A DNA stretch of 45,097 nt from JBELMB01 sp042088665 (lineage in GTDB: Bacteria > Pseudomonadota > Alphaproteobacteria > Rhodobacterales > Rhodobacteraceae). The stretch lies in assembly GCA_042088665.1 (NCBI GenBank), contig JBELMB010000023.1, forward strand, positions 1-45,097. The letters run 5' to 3'. Each line of letters begins with the position of its first letter. Positions within the stretch are counted from its first letter, which is position 1. Under the pieces are notes generated by a model. That model had not been told where the DNA came from and ran no database searches. It saw only the letters and a list, made by a program, of their open reading frames with translations. The translations under genes and the position numbers were made by a program. Shown one piece after another: positions 33,957 to 42,259 of this stretch.

Positions 33957-34318
33957 GCCCTTGTCCGGGTGGTCGCGGATCACCCGGTTCACGGCATAAC
34001 GGGTCTCTTGCCGTCTGCGCCGCCCCCTGTTTCTGGACAGGGGACGGCGCTCAGGATCTCAACTGGCTTGTTGATGTCCTTTTGCCTCACGGCTGTGGAT
34101 CATGAGGCGTTCCGCAAAGGTCCGCATGGCAGCCTGTTGCCCCCAGGGCAAAGGCCGGGAGACATAAGATTTCATCCGGAAGTCTCTTCCGGGACCAATC
34201 GCCTTGTTCGGCAAGACAGGGGGATGCGCAGCAGCGCGGCCATCCCATCCAGCACAACTCAAAAACTTGGTTGATGATCCGCGTTGACGCGACGCCCTGC
34301 CGGACACATCTCTTGGGT
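33957..34318. other. 362-bp gap rich in hairpins, no gene seen
   Basis: Besides the creatinase terminator, this stretch has a second strong hairpin at 34017-34050 (CCCCTGT/ACAGGGG around TTCTGG, then one mismatch, then GCGCCG/CGGCGC) and a smaller one at 34176-34192 (CCGGAA/TTCCGG around GTCTC). No open frame here has a ribosome binding site or family similarity. A small RNA is possible but cannot be shown. Confidence 0.5.
33965..33987 (+). terminator. terminator hairpin after creatinase gene
   Basis: CCGGGTG pairs with CACCCGG; the inner bases extend the stem to about 10 bp around a GCG loop. It begins 9 nt after the stop and is followed by TTC. Confidence 0.6.
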
Positions 34319-34651
34319 ATGGTTGTCGAACTCCTGCTGCCGATCCTTGCGATCATTCTGATGACGGTGCTGATCACCCGTGTCGTCGAAGCGTTGATGC
34401 CCGAGACCATCGCAGGCATTCTTGTCACCGCGCTCGTTGCGGCCCTGTTGGTCTGGGGCGCTGCCGCTTTGGGGTTTGCCGGGCTCTACCTTCTCGAATC
34501 GCCCCGTTTCGCGGCGCTGCTGGGGGATGCACCGGGGGCGAGCGCGCAGTTCTTTCTGAACCTCGGGGCAAAAGCCGGACTGATCTGGGGGCCCATTCTG
34601 GCGCTTGTGATCGTCACGGCCCCGCGCCGCTGGACGACAAACACGTGGTGA
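34319..34651 (+). CDS. small membrane protein, unknown
   Basis: A 110-residue protein with three long hydrophobic segments (about 3-25, 33-58 and 83-100) and a short basic tail APRRWTTNTW. I do not recognise a family. The ATG at 34319 (MVVELLLPILAIILM) is chosen because the membrane segment begins there; the in-frame codons at 34271 (TTG) and 34274 (ATG) add a polar leader without a ribosome binding site. Two further small membrane genes follow on the same strand, so they may form one envelope-related unit. Confidence 0.6.
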   Translation: MVVELLLPILAIILMTVLITRVVEALMPETIAGILVTALVAALLVWGAAALGFAGLYLLESPRFAALLGDAPGASAQFFLNLGAKAGLIWGPILALVIVTAPRRWTTNTW

Positions 34652-34762
34652 GTGGGTCACAGAGACCCGCCCCACGCTTTCCCCGTTGATTTTCGCGCGC
34701 CACCGCATCACGCAGGGAGTCGAAGGGACGTAATTCAGGCAGAGTTTCCGGGGGAGAGCCGC

Positions 34763-35032
34763 ATGCTGTTTGCCTTTGCACGCTTTGTCATCTTGTTCAT
34801 GCTGATCGCGACGGTGGTCTATGCCCTGCTCTGGTTTCGCCTGCGCAACCGCCGTGAGGCGCGCCTGCGTGCTGAATGGGAAACGGATCATGAGGCAGAA
34901 GACCTTGACGCCTTCCTTCGCAGGGGCCATGCGCAGTATACTCGCTCTCGCCACCGCATGCTTGTGCTTCTATTTTACGTCCTGCCGTTTCTTCTTATTG
35001 CAACGCTCATCTACCGGACGAATATCCAGTGA
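34763..35032 (+). CDS. small membrane protein, unknown
   Basis: An 89-residue protein with two membrane helices (about 5-24 and 65-84) joined by a charged loop (RLRNRREARLRAEWETDHEA), so both ends probably face the same side. No named family recognised. The ATG at 34763 has GGGGGAGAG upstream; the longer frame from 34652 is unlike a protein. It ends 13 nt before the DUF1523 gene and is probably cotranscribed with it. Confidence 0.75.
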   Translation: MLFAFARFVILFMLIATVVYALLWFRLRNRREARLRAEWETDHEAEDLDAFLRRGHAQYTRSRHRMLVLLFYVLPFLLIATLIYRTNIQ

Positions 35033-35045
35033 AAGGCCAGCCCAC

Positions 35046-35660
35046 ATGACCTACGTGAAATGGACGCTTATCGCCCTCTTCTGGCTGCTGGTCGCGGCCT
35101 TCCTGCATTACACCCTGCCGCAGCAGGACGTGGTGCGCATCACCGATACCTATGAGAAACGGGTCGATCCCGGTCAGAACAGCCTGTTCTGGGCACAGGC
35201 GGACGTGGGCAGCGACGGCACGGTGCAGAACCGCGACGTGTTCTTCATCCAGTCGCGCCGGTCCAACGGCAACGTGATGGTCTATCGCAACGAGGACACC
35301 GGCTGGGGTTGGCCGCCGTTCTTCAAGTTCAACACGGCCAATTTGCAGGCCGAGGCCGCGGACCTGATTTCGACCGCCGATCAACCGCGCTGGGCCGTGT
35401 TGCGCCACTATGGCTGGCGGCTGGAGTTCATCTCGATCTTTCCCAACGCCATGACCCTGCGAGAGATCCCCGACCCGGATGTGCGCCTGATCCCCTGGCA
35501 GAACATCCTGATCCTGACTTTCCTCGCTGCGGTCTTCTGGGCGGTTCGGGTGCGCTGGATGCGGTTCTGGGCGCGGCGTGTGGATCCCATGATCGAGGCA
35601 ACCAGCGACCGCCTTGCAGATGGCGGTGACCGGGTGCGCGGCATGTTCGGATCAAAGTAA
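35046..35660 (+). CDS. DUF1523 family protein
   Basis: A 204-residue membrane-attached protein. An N-terminal helix (MTYVKWTLIALFWLLVAAFLHYTLP) is followed by DVVRITDTYEKRVDP and RDVFFIQSRRSNGNVMVYRNEDTGWGWPPFFKF, the DUF1523 signature. A second helix lies at about 155-172 (NILILTFLAAVFWAVRVRW), then a basic cytoplasmic tail. Function is unknown. The ATG at 35046 is chosen by family start; an overlapping longer frame from 34821 is a shadow of the previous gene. Confidence 0.88.
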   Translation: MTYVKWTLIALFWLLVAAFLHYTLPQQDVVRITDTYEKRVDPGQNSLFWAQADVGSDGTVQNRDVFFIQSRRSNGNVMVYRNEDTGWGWPPFFKFNTANLQAEAADLISTADQPRWAVLRHYGWRLEFISIFPNAMTLREIPDPDVRLIPWQNILILTFLAAVFWAVRVRWMRFWARRVDPMIEATSDRLADGGDRVRGMFGSK

Positions 35661-35663
35661 CCC

Positions 35664-35684
35664 GGTCTGTGGCAAATTCAGACC
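35664..35684. terminator. hairpin between convergent DUF1523 and GNAT genes
   Basis: GGTCTG pairs with CAGACC around TGGCAAATT, overlapping the stop of the GNAT gene. Suited to stopping transcription from both sides; no T tract. Confidence 0.45.
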
Positions 35685-36187
35685 AGGGTCTTTTCAAAAT
35701 AGACCCGGTCAAACCCTGCCTCTGACACCCGCGCGACCTGCGCATACCCAAGATGCGGATAAAGTGTCAGGTTCGAGGACATCCGCGCATTGGTATAGAG
35801 ACGCACCATGACAAGGTTTCGCGCGCGCGCCTCAGCCTCAACATGGGTGACGAGGCAGCGTCCCAGCCCCCGGCCAGCGGCTCGGGGATGCGTGGCCACG
35901 GCGTCGAGCATCATTGCCTCCCCCTCTGGCCAGAAGCTGACGTAACCCAAGAGCCCACCATCAGCCAAGGCCGGTTCTTCCGGTCTTCTGTCACGGGTCT
36001 CATCGACGGGGTTTTCTACAGCGATGTGTATGTACCCTGCGGCGACCAGCCTCTCGAAATCCGCAACCATTGGCGCGGGCGCACGCCCGATGAGCGGCAC
36101 ATAAGGTGCAAAGGCTGCCGCTGCGCAGGCCCGAATGGCAGGAACATCCGCGGCCCGCGCGGGACGCAGACGGATCCTTGGGCTCAC
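35678..36187 (-). CDS. GNAT family N-acetyltransferase
   Basis: A 169-residue acetyltransferase. It opens SPRIRLRPARAADVPAIRACAAAAF, with the acetyl-CoA pyrophosphate loop in HPRAAGRGLGRCLVTHVEAEA and a C-terminal LYPHLGYAQVARV typical of GNAT proteins. Substrate cannot be assigned. The start is GTG at 36187, overlapping the stop of the NTF2-like gene (GTGA). A longer frame to 36247 would run deep into that gene and adds an arginine-rich leader, so it is rejected. Confidence 0.87.
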   Translation of the reverse strand: MSPRIRLRPARAADVPAIRACAAAAFAPYVPLIGRAPAPMVADFERLVAAGYIHIAVENPVDETRDRRPEEPALADGGLLGYVSFWPEGEAMMLDAVATHPRAAGRGLGRCLVTHVEAEARARNLVMVRLYTNARMSSNLTLYPHLGYAQVARVSEAGFDRVYFEKTLV

Positions 36188-37167
36188 AGGTCGCCGGTGC
36201 CCAGCAGGATCTGCTTCCACACGGCGGTTTCGTCGATCAGGGTCCATTCGCGGCGCAGACCCCTTGGGCCAAACTCCGCTTGCGTGATGCCCATGATGGT
36301 CACCTCAGCCCCGGAGGGTGTGCCAAACATGCCCCAACCGTCGTGACGGCCCTCAAGCTCCCACCGCACAGAAGCGCGGGGCGGCTCCGGGCTCTCTTCG
36401 TTGCCGACCATATGGGTGATCCGGAACCTGGCCGAAGGGAAGGCGGCGCGCAGCGGCATCCAGAACCGCTCTGCCTCCGCGAAGCCGGACCCGACGCGGT
36501 GCCCGGCATAGGCAAGTTCGGCTGCCCGGTCGTAATGGCGCGGAATCACCGACATTTCTGCAGCCATGATCCGGGTGATCATATCGGCCAGCGTGTGACC
36601 CCAGGTGTTGTCATTGCCGCGTCCATCATAGCGCGAGGGCACATCGGTGGCGGAACTGTAGGGGCGCACACATTTCTCTGGTCCACCTTCGCGGGCAATC
36701 AGGGCGCGGGTCCAGCCGGGAAGATCCTGCCCCAACTGCCGAACGACAGCGCCTTGATCGCGGACCAGCCATTCCTCGACCACGGCGTTGCCGCGGCACC
36801 AGCAATCCGCAAGGATGCGATAGTCAAGCCGCTTGCCGCTGGCCGCCCCGTAGACCCCATCGCCTGTGTGGGTCGCCGTGCAATACAGACGGTGCGAGGA
36901 AAAGAAGCTCTTGTAGCCGGTTTGCGTCCAGATCACGTCTTCGCCCAGAAGTTCGCGATCCGGGAATTCTGCCAACGTCATCTGGGTGGCTGCAATGATG
37001 CCCGCGTTGCCGATCACCACGGAGGCAGGGGAGCGCACGACGACGTCATCGGCGTAATAGCCAGTGAGGCGCTCGATCCGGCGGTCTTCCCAGATCTCCT
37101 CGGTGATGCCGAGAATGTAGTCAGGCGCGTCGCGCCACTTGTTGTCAAAACCCTCTAGGAAGGGCAT
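36184..37167 (-). CDS. SnoaL/NTF2-like protein with two repeats
   Basis: A 327-residue protein that seems to hold two NTF2-like (SnoaL-type) domains. The first covers about residues 10-150 (IERLTGYYADDVVVRSPASVVIGN, then RGNAVVEEWLVRDQGAVVRQL) and the second about 180-327 (ERFWMPLRAAFPSARFRITHMVG, then RREWTLIDETAVWKQIL). Such folds bind small hydrophobic ligands or act as isomerases/hydrolases; no specific reaction can be given. Its stop overlaps the GNAT start, so both are cotranscribed. The 238-bp gap upstream (37168-37405) must hold the promoter; I see no clear operator in it. Confidence 0.8.
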   Translation of the reverse strand: MPFLEGFDNKWRDAPDYILGITEEIWEDRRIERLTGYYADDVVVRSPASVVIGNAGIIAATQMTLAEFPDRELLGEDVIWTQTGYKSFFSSHRLYCTATHTGDGVYGAASGKRLDYRILADCWCRGNAVVEEWLVRDQGAVVRQLGQDLPGWTRALIAREGGPEKCVRPYSSATDVPSRYDGRGNDNTWGHTLADMITRIMAAEMSVIPRHYDRAAELAYAGHRVGSGFAEAERFWMPLRAAFPSARFRITHMVGNEESPEPPRASVRWELEGRHDGWGMFGTPSGAEVTIMGITQAEFGPRGLRREWTLIDETAVWKQILLGTGDL

Positions 37168-37405
37168 GGCCCGGAACCCTTTTTGCCGCTGCGCATAGGT
37201 GATTTCGCGCTGTTCCCGCTATGGATGTCGGGCAACGGGCGCATGTGCAAGGGAATCTTGGCATCCCTCTCCCTACCGCCCTCCACCTTAGGGCGATTCG
37301 GAAAAAATTTCGTTCACGCGCCTCGGTTCAGGAGATAAATAGCGCTGCTGGACCCGGCGGCCGCCTTCGATCAGCGACGGCAGTGTCCGCCACCGCTGCG
37401 CGTAA

Positions 37406-38278
37406 TCAGCGCGCGCCGTAGTAAAGCCCCACCACATGCTCCGCCTGTGCAAAGAACAGCCAGCGCGCAACCACGACACCGGCCACATGGGCGAGCACAG
37501 CGACCAGCGCGAGAAAGTGCCCGAACGGCAGGAGCAGCAGGATCAGTGGCAGGATGACGCTGAGGCCCAGCGCAATCATGCGCAGTTTGTCACCGTGCTT
37601 GCGCCCCACTTCAAAGACCATCTCTCTGGTCAGGTAGTTGCCACCCGTGTGCGGCGGCTCGAAAGCCCGGACCTTGCCCATGGCGCCCAGACCCGTGGCG
37701 CTGGCGAGGTTGGTCCCGGAGCGGCCAAGGCGGCGGTCGCCGTCGTACCAGCACCAGACCTGCAGGGCGCCAGCGATCACGATCAGCACCATTGCGATGC
37801 TGATACGTCCCGACATCAGGGCCCCACCGCCCAGCGCATAGACGGCAAACAGAAGCGGCGTGGACCAGTGGTGCCATCGCGGCACGGTCTTGAGCTGACC
37901 GTAGATCATCGCGGTGCAGATGACCGTGATCAGACACAGGATCGCGCTGAGCCAGCCAAGTGGCACGATCGTCACATCCAGCAGCACAACCAGGGCGGCG
38001 TGCAGGCCGGTCACCACGAGGGCCACAGCGGCTGCCCAAGCCTCGCGAGAGAGCCAGCTGGAGCGCCACTGGGTGAAGGCCTTCAGCGCGCGTTCCGGAC
38101 GGCCCAGGTGCTGTGTGGAGGCCAAAAGGCCCGCGCCCGCGAGGGCAAAGCCGATGAAGTAAAACACAAAACCGAACCAGCCTGACGGGGGCGTGGTGTC
38201 GAGCCCAAGCCAGATGAGCAGGCCAAAGCCAAGGCCGGAAAGCGTGGTGAAGGCGATGAGCGAGGGGGCTGGATGCAT
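37406..38278 (-). CDS. soeC: NrfD/DmsC-like membrane anchor of molybdoenzyme (probable SoeC)
   Basis: A 290-residue protein with eight membrane helices: for example SLIAFTTLSGLGFGLLIWLGL at the start, then LVVTGLHAALVVLLDVTIVP, and IALGLSVILPLILLLLPFGHFLALVAVLAHVAGVVV near the end. It belongs to the DMSO reductase anchor (DmsC) family and would pass electrons between the quinone pool and the iron-sulfur subunit encoded upstream. In SoeABC it is the anchor of the cytoplasm-facing sulfite dehydrogenase. The ATG at 38278 has AGAGG upstream. It is last in the operon, after a 69-bp gap holding a hairpin. Confidence 0.8.
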   Translation of the reverse strand: MHPAPSLIAFTTLSGLGFGLLIWLGLDTTPPSGWFGFVFYFIGFALAGAGLLASTQHLGRPERALKAFTQWRSSWLSREAWAAAVALVVTGLHAALVVLLDVTIVPLGWLSAILCLITVICTAMIYGQLKTVPRWHHWSTPLLFAVYALGGGALMSGRISIAMVLIVIAGALQVWCWYDGDRRLGRSGTNLASATGLGAMGKVRAFEPPHTGGNYLTREMVFEVGRKHGDKLRMIALGLSVILPLILLLLPFGHFLALVAVLAHVAGVVVARWLFFAQAEHVVGLYYGAR

Positions 38279-38308
38279 TTTGGGCCTCTGGGGTCTTCCT
38301 TCGGGGCA

Positions 38309-38326
38309 CGCGGGGTCAACCCCGCG
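38309..38326 (-). other. hairpin between soeB and soeC
   Basis: CGCGGGG pairs perfectly with CCCCGCG around a 4-nt loop. It may lower soeC expression relative to soeB or protect the upstream mRNA end. On the minus strand its core is GGGGTTGACCC, as in the hairpin at 27595-27617. Confidence 0.6.
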
Positions 38327-38347
38327 CTACGGTCTGTTGCGCAGGGA

Positions 38348-39097
38348 TCAGAGCTTGTCGAGCGCCTTGTCGAGCCAGCCGAGAAAGCCGCGGGGCTCTT
38401 CGGCGACAGGGGCAAGCCAGGGGGCAAGCACATCGACCTCGCCTTCCCAGCTGTCGCGGGGGCGTGGGGGCAGGTACTTGTTCACCGGCTTGGTGCCCTG
38501 TTCGGGCATGAGATCCATGCCGCCACGCTCTGCCACCAGCTGGCTGACGGCGCTTTCGGCGTCGGAGAGGTCACCAAAGTGGCGGGCACCGGCGGGGCAA
38601 CTGCGCACACAGGCCGGTTCCCGGTCTTCTTCGGGCAGGTTCTCGTTGTAGATGCGGTCCACGCAGAGGGTGCATTTCTTCATCACACCTTCGGCCTTGT
38701 CGAGTTCCCGTGCACCATATGGGCAAGCCCATGCGCACAGACCACATCCGATGCAGTCTGTCTCGTTCACGAGGACGATGCCGTCTTCGGTCCGTTTGTA
38801 GCTTGCGCCCGTTGGGCAGACGGTGACGCAGGGCGCGTCATCGCAATGCAGGCAGGATTTGGGGAAGTGCACAAGCTGCGCTGGCCCCGTCTCTGGCGTG
38901 ACCTCGTAGCTGTGGACCCGGTTGAGGAACGTTCCCACCGGGTCGCCGCCATAGGCGTCCGTGTCCGAGAGCGGCGCGCCGTAGTTCTCGGTGTTCCACC
39001 CCTTGCAGGAAATCACGCAGGCATGGCAACCGACGCAGGTGTCGAGGTCGATCACCAGCCCAAGTTTGCGCTCGGTCGACGTGGGAAGATCGGTCAT
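38348..39097 (-). CDS. soeB: 4Fe-4S electron-transfer subunit (probable SoeB)
   Basis: A 249-residue DmsB-type ferredoxin-like subunit with four cluster motifs: CVGCHACVISCKGWN (near residue 20), CLHCDDAPCVTVCPTGA (near 74), CIGCGLCAWACPYGA (near 106) and CTLCVDRI with a later CVRSCPAGA (near 130-160). It carries electrons between the molybdenum subunit and the membrane anchor. No twin-arginine signal, so it stays in the cytoplasm. The ATG at 39097 overlaps the stop of the small membrane gene upstream (ATGA); the longer open frame is a shadow of that gene. Confidence 0.87.
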   Translation of the reverse strand: MTDLPTSTERKLGLVIDLDTCVGCHACVISCKGWNTENYGAPLSDTDAYGGDPVGTFLNRVHSYEVTPETGPAQLVHFPKSCLHCDDAPCVTVCPTGASYKRTEDGIVLVNETDCIGCGLCAWACPYGARELDKAEGVMKKCTLCVDRIYNENLPEEDREPACVRSCPAGARHFGDLSDAESAVSQLVAERGGMDLMPEQGTKPVNKYLPPRPRDSWEGEVDVLAPWLAPVAEEPRGFLGWLDKALDKL

Positions 39098-39267
39098 GCG
39101 GGGCGCTCCGTTGATAGGGGGGCCGATTTTGGATTGGCCGGGGGCAAAGAGACGACGGGCTTTGCCGTTGCCGGATCCCACGTGGCGACGAACCAGATGA
39201 AGGTGCCCGCCGTGAGCAGCACAAAGAGCGCGATGGCCAGCAGGGTCAGTTTCATGGCACCGGTCAT
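39094..39267 (-). CDS. 57-aa single-helix membrane protein in soe operon
   Basis: A small protein with one membrane helix (about residues 7-28, LTLLAIALFVLLTAGTFIWFVA) and a proline-rich tail (PVVSLPPANPKSAPLSTERPA). The ATG at 39267 has ACGGAGG 6 nt upstream, and its stop overlaps the soeB start (ATGA), so it is certainly translated with the operon if the start is right. No known family recognised. It might be a small accessory subunit or assembly aid of the membrane-bound oxidoreductase. A 138-bp gap with a repeat copy lies between soeA and this gene. Confidence 0.75.
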   Translation of the reverse strand: MTGAMKLTLLAIALFVLLTAGTFIWFVATWDPATAKPVVSLPPANPKSAPLSTERPA

Positions 39268-39375
39268 GCGCGGCCTCCGTGATCCAAAGGCGCCGCTGCC
39301 GCGGCACATCTTGCAGGCCAGCGGCGCGTGATCACCCTGTCCATTTCGGTGGCTGCGACGCCCTGCGCTGCGCCG

Positions 39376-39397
39376 GAGTATTTGAAAAACAGAGAAA
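39376..39397 (+). repeat. dispersed intergenic repeat, copy C
   Basis: GAGTATTTGAAAAACAGAG followed by AAA, next to the soeA stop. It matches copies A (19543) and B (24829) except for a shifted T/A run (TTTGAAAAAC instead of TTTTTGAAAC). All three copies lie in gaps just after a gene end. Confidence 0.55.
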
Positions 39398-39405
39398 CCT
39401 GCATG

Positions 39406-42243
39406 TCAGTCTCCGCTTTGCACACGCAGGGTGCCGGGACCTTGCCCGACGGGGCTTTTGATCGCGGGCAGGGCTGGCTGGACCTCTGCCGGGGCGGCGG
39501 CCTTTTCGAGGCGGACGCGCAGGTCGAACCAGGCGGCCTGACCGGTGATCGGGTCAGAGTTGGCCCAGCGCAAGCCGTCGCCCTTGGCGGGCAGCAGTTC
39601 GTGGATCAGGTGGTTGAGCAGGAAGCCCTGGGTCGCTTCGGGGGCGTCCTTGTCGAGCGCCCATGCGCCCTTGCGCTTGCCGATGGCGTTCCACGTCCAG
39701 ACGGTGTTTTCGTTGAGCGCGGCCATTTCCATCACCGGGACCGTGATATCGCCATGAGTCGAGGAGACGCGCGCCCAGTCTCCGTCTTGGAGTTTGTGCG
39801 CCTGCATGAGTTTGGTCGGCAGGTACAGTGGGTTCCGGCCGTGAATCTGACGCAGCCATGCGTTCTGCGTGCCCCAGCTGTGATACATCGCCATGGGGCG
39901 TTGTGTCAGCGCGTGCAGGGGGTAGACATCTTCGTTCAGGGCCTCTTGTTCGAAGGGCTTGTACCAACTGGGCAGCGGCGTGAAGCAGGTCTTGATCCGG
40001 TCACACAGGTGCTCTGGCGGCTGATGCGTCCCGATGCCTTCGGCGGCGCGCTGGAAGAGGCGCAGCGGTTCGGAATACAGCTGGAAGAGGTAGGATGACG
40101 GTTTGTCATAGAGGCCGGTTTCCACCGCCCAATCCTGATAGGCCGTGTTCCATGGTTTGAAGTATTGCGCCGCCTTGGGAATGTGGATGGTGTGGAAGCC
40201 GCCGTTGCCGATGTAGCTTTCGATTTGCCCACCGTTCGGTGCGCCCCGGCCATGTTGCAGCCCGTTTTCGCCCAGACGCCAGCCCGAAAGCGGACCGATG
40301 CCCGGCTTGCGCTCGTGATTGATCATGTAGTCGGCGTAATCGGCGAATGTCGCGCTGCCGTCTTCGTTGACCATCCCCGGCAGGCCAAGGCGGGCGCCCA
40401 GATCCAGCAAGACGGACTGAAAGCCGCGGACGTCGCGGTCGGGTTCCACCACGGGCCAGCGGATCGCATCGGCTGCGGCATCGGGTTCAGAGATCGGACG
40501 ATCCAGCAGCGAGATGCAGTCATGCCGTTCCAGATAGGTGGTGTCCGGCAGGACCAGATCCGCATAAGCCACCATTTCAGAGCTATAGGCATCCGAGTAG
40601 ATGATATTGGGGATCTTGTAGTTGCCCTCTTCGTCCTGCGCCGTGAGCATGTCCATCACGCCGCGGGTGTTCATCGAAGAGTTCCACGACATGTTCGCCA
40701 TGTAGAGAAAGAGCGTGTCGATCTTGTACGGATCACCGGCATAGGCGTTCGAAATGACCATATGCATCAGCCCATGGGCCGACATGGGGTTTTCCCAGGT
40801 AAAGGCCTTGTCGATGCGGATCGGATTGCCGTCCGCGTCCAGCGCCAGATCGGCAGGTCCTTGCGGATAGCCAAGGTGCGGACCATCCAGCGGCGCGCCG
40901 GGCGTGGCGGTGAAATGCGGTTTCGGGTGACCTTCGGAGGGCTTTGGGTACGGCGGCTTGAAACGCATGCTGCCGGGCGTTTCCACCGCGCCCAGAATGA
41001 TCTGGAGGACGTGCAGCGCGCGGGCGGTCTGGAACCCGTTGGAATGGGCAGAGATGCCGCGCATCGCGTGAAAGGCCACCGGGCGGCCAATCATCTGTTC
41101 GTGCTTGTCGCCACGGAAGTCAGTCCATGGCTCGTCCAGCACGACCGGTGTGTCAAAGGCCGCGCGGGCGATCTCTGCGGCCAGCGTGGTGATGCGTTCC
41201 GGCGTCAGACCACAGCGTTCTGCCACAGCCTCGGGGGCATAAGCCGGGTCGAGGTAGGTCTCTGCCATGCGGTTCATGACGCTGACATGGCTGACACCGG
41301 CGCGACGGATATGGCCGTTCAGGTCCGGCAGGATCCCGGGCGTATCAAAGGCGACCTCCTTGCCGGTGCGGCGGTCGATGACAATGGGCTTGCCAGCGTC
41401 GTCGCGCAGGAACAGGCCGTAATTTTCGGATTTGGGATCGCTGTCCAGCAGCACCGGGGCATTGGTGAACCGCGCGAGGTATTCCACGTCGATGCGCCCT
41501 GCCTTCATCAGGCAGTGAATCAGGCTGAGGATCAACAGACCGTCGGTGCCCGGGGTGATCCCCACCCAGTCATCCGCCACGGCGTTGTACCCGGTGCGGA
41601 TCGGGTTCACGCCAATGATCTTTGCACCACGGCCTTTCAGCTCTCCGATGCCCATCTTGATAGGATTGCTGTCGTGGTCTTCGGCCACGCCGAACAGCAC
41701 GAAAAGCTGCGTGTGTTTCCAGTCCGGGCTGCCGAACTCCCAGAACGCACCGCCCATGGTGTAGATGCCACCCGCCGCCATGTTCACCGAACAGAACCCG
41801 CCATGCGCGGCAAAGTTCGGCGTGCCGAACTGCTGGGCCCACCAGCCGGTAAAGCTCTGGCTCTGGTCGCGGCCGGTGAAAAAGGCCAGCTTTTGCGGTG
41901 CCTCTTCGCGGATCGGCTTGAGCCGCGCGGTCGCGATCTCCAGCGCTTCGTCCCAGGAAATCTCTTCGAACTGGCCGGAGCCACGCGGACCGACCCGTTT
42001 AAGGGGGGCGCGCAGACGCGAGGGCGCGGTGTGCTGCATGATCCCCGCAGAGCCCTTTGCGCAGAGCACGCCGCGGTTCACCGGATGATCGCGGTTGCCT
42101 TCGATATAGGCGACCTTCTTGCTGCCATCGGCGGCGGTTTTCATGTGCACGTTTATGCCGCAGCGGCAGGCGCACATGTAACAGGTGGTCTGCCGGATTT
42201 CATCCGAGACCTTAGGCGATGTGTCGACCTTGGGCTGTTCCAT
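39406..42243 (-). CDS. soeA: molybdopterin oxidoreductase large subunit (probable sulfite dehydrogenase SoeA)
   Basis: A 945-residue DMSO-reductase-family catalytic subunit with bis-MGD cofactor. An N-terminal [4Fe-4S] site uses C21, C24, C28 (CYMCACRCG) and C61. The probable molybdenum ligand is C151 in GGFCSVNMAAGG. NPIRTGYNAVADDW, ITPGTDGLL and the late PLYLPTKLMQAHKLQDGDWARVSS region are typical of the family. There is no twin-arginine signal, so it faces the cytoplasm, which fits SoeA (sulfite to sulfate, electrons to quinone) rather than periplasmic DmsA. The SoeABC order and the Pta/AckA neighbours also fit sulfonate metabolism, but substrate is inferred. The ATG at 42243 has GGAGGGG directly upstream, and a LacI-type operator stands 16 bp before it. 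Confidence 0.8.
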   Translation of the reverse strand: MEQPKVDTSPKVSDEIRQTTCYMCACRCGINVHMKTAADGSKKVAYIEGNRDHPVNRGVLCAKGSAGIMQHTAPSRLRAPLKRVGPRGSGQFEEISWDEALEIATARLKPIREEAPQKLAFFTGRDQSQSFTGWWAQQFGTPNFAAHGGFCSVNMAAGGIYTMGGAFWEFGSPDWKHTQLFVLFGVAEDHDSNPIKMGIGELKGRGAKIIGVNPIRTGYNAVADDWVGITPGTDGLLILSLIHCLMKAGRIDVEYLARFTNAPVLLDSDPKSENYGLFLRDDAGKPIVIDRRTGKEVAFDTPGILPDLNGHIRRAGVSHVSVMNRMAETYLDPAYAPEAVAERCGLTPERITTLAAEIARAAFDTPVVLDEPWTDFRGDKHEQMIGRPVAFHAMRGISAHSNGFQTARALHVLQIILGAVETPGSMRFKPPYPKPSEGHPKPHFTATPGAPLDGPHLGYPQGPADLALDADGNPIRIDKAFTWENPMSAHGLMHMVISNAYAGDPYKIDTLFLYMANMSWNSSMNTRGVMDMLTAQDEEGNYKIPNIIYSDAYSSEMVAYADLVLPDTTYLERHDCISLLDRPISEPDAAADAIRWPVVEPDRDVRGFQSVLLDLGARLGLPGMVNEDGSATFADYADYMINHERKPGIGPLSGWRLGENGLQHGRGAPNGGQIESYIGNGGFHTIHIPKAAQYFKPWNTAYQDWAVETGLYDKPSSYLFQLYSEPLRLFQRAAEGIGTHQPPEHLCDRIKTCFTPLPSWYKPFEQEALNEDVYPLHALTQRPMAMYHSWGTQNAWLRQIHGRNPLYLPTKLMQAHKLQDGDWARVSSTHGDITVPVMEMAALNENTVWTWNAIGKRKGAWALDKDAPEATQGFLLNHLIHELLPAKGDGLRWANSDPITGQAAWFDLRVRLEKAAAPAEVQPALPAIKSPVGQGPGTLRVQSGD

Positions 42244-42259
42244 GTCCCCTCCTTCCACG

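Noticed and set aside
35678..36247. Longer start for the GNAT protein at 36247
   Set aside because: It would overlap the NTF2-like gene by 64 nt; the GTGA overlap at 36184-36187 is far more natural.
39406..42243. Calling the large subunit DmsA (DMSO reductase)
   Set aside because: No twin-arginine signal; gene order and neighbours fit a cytoplasm-facing SoeABC better. Not excluded without phylogeny.
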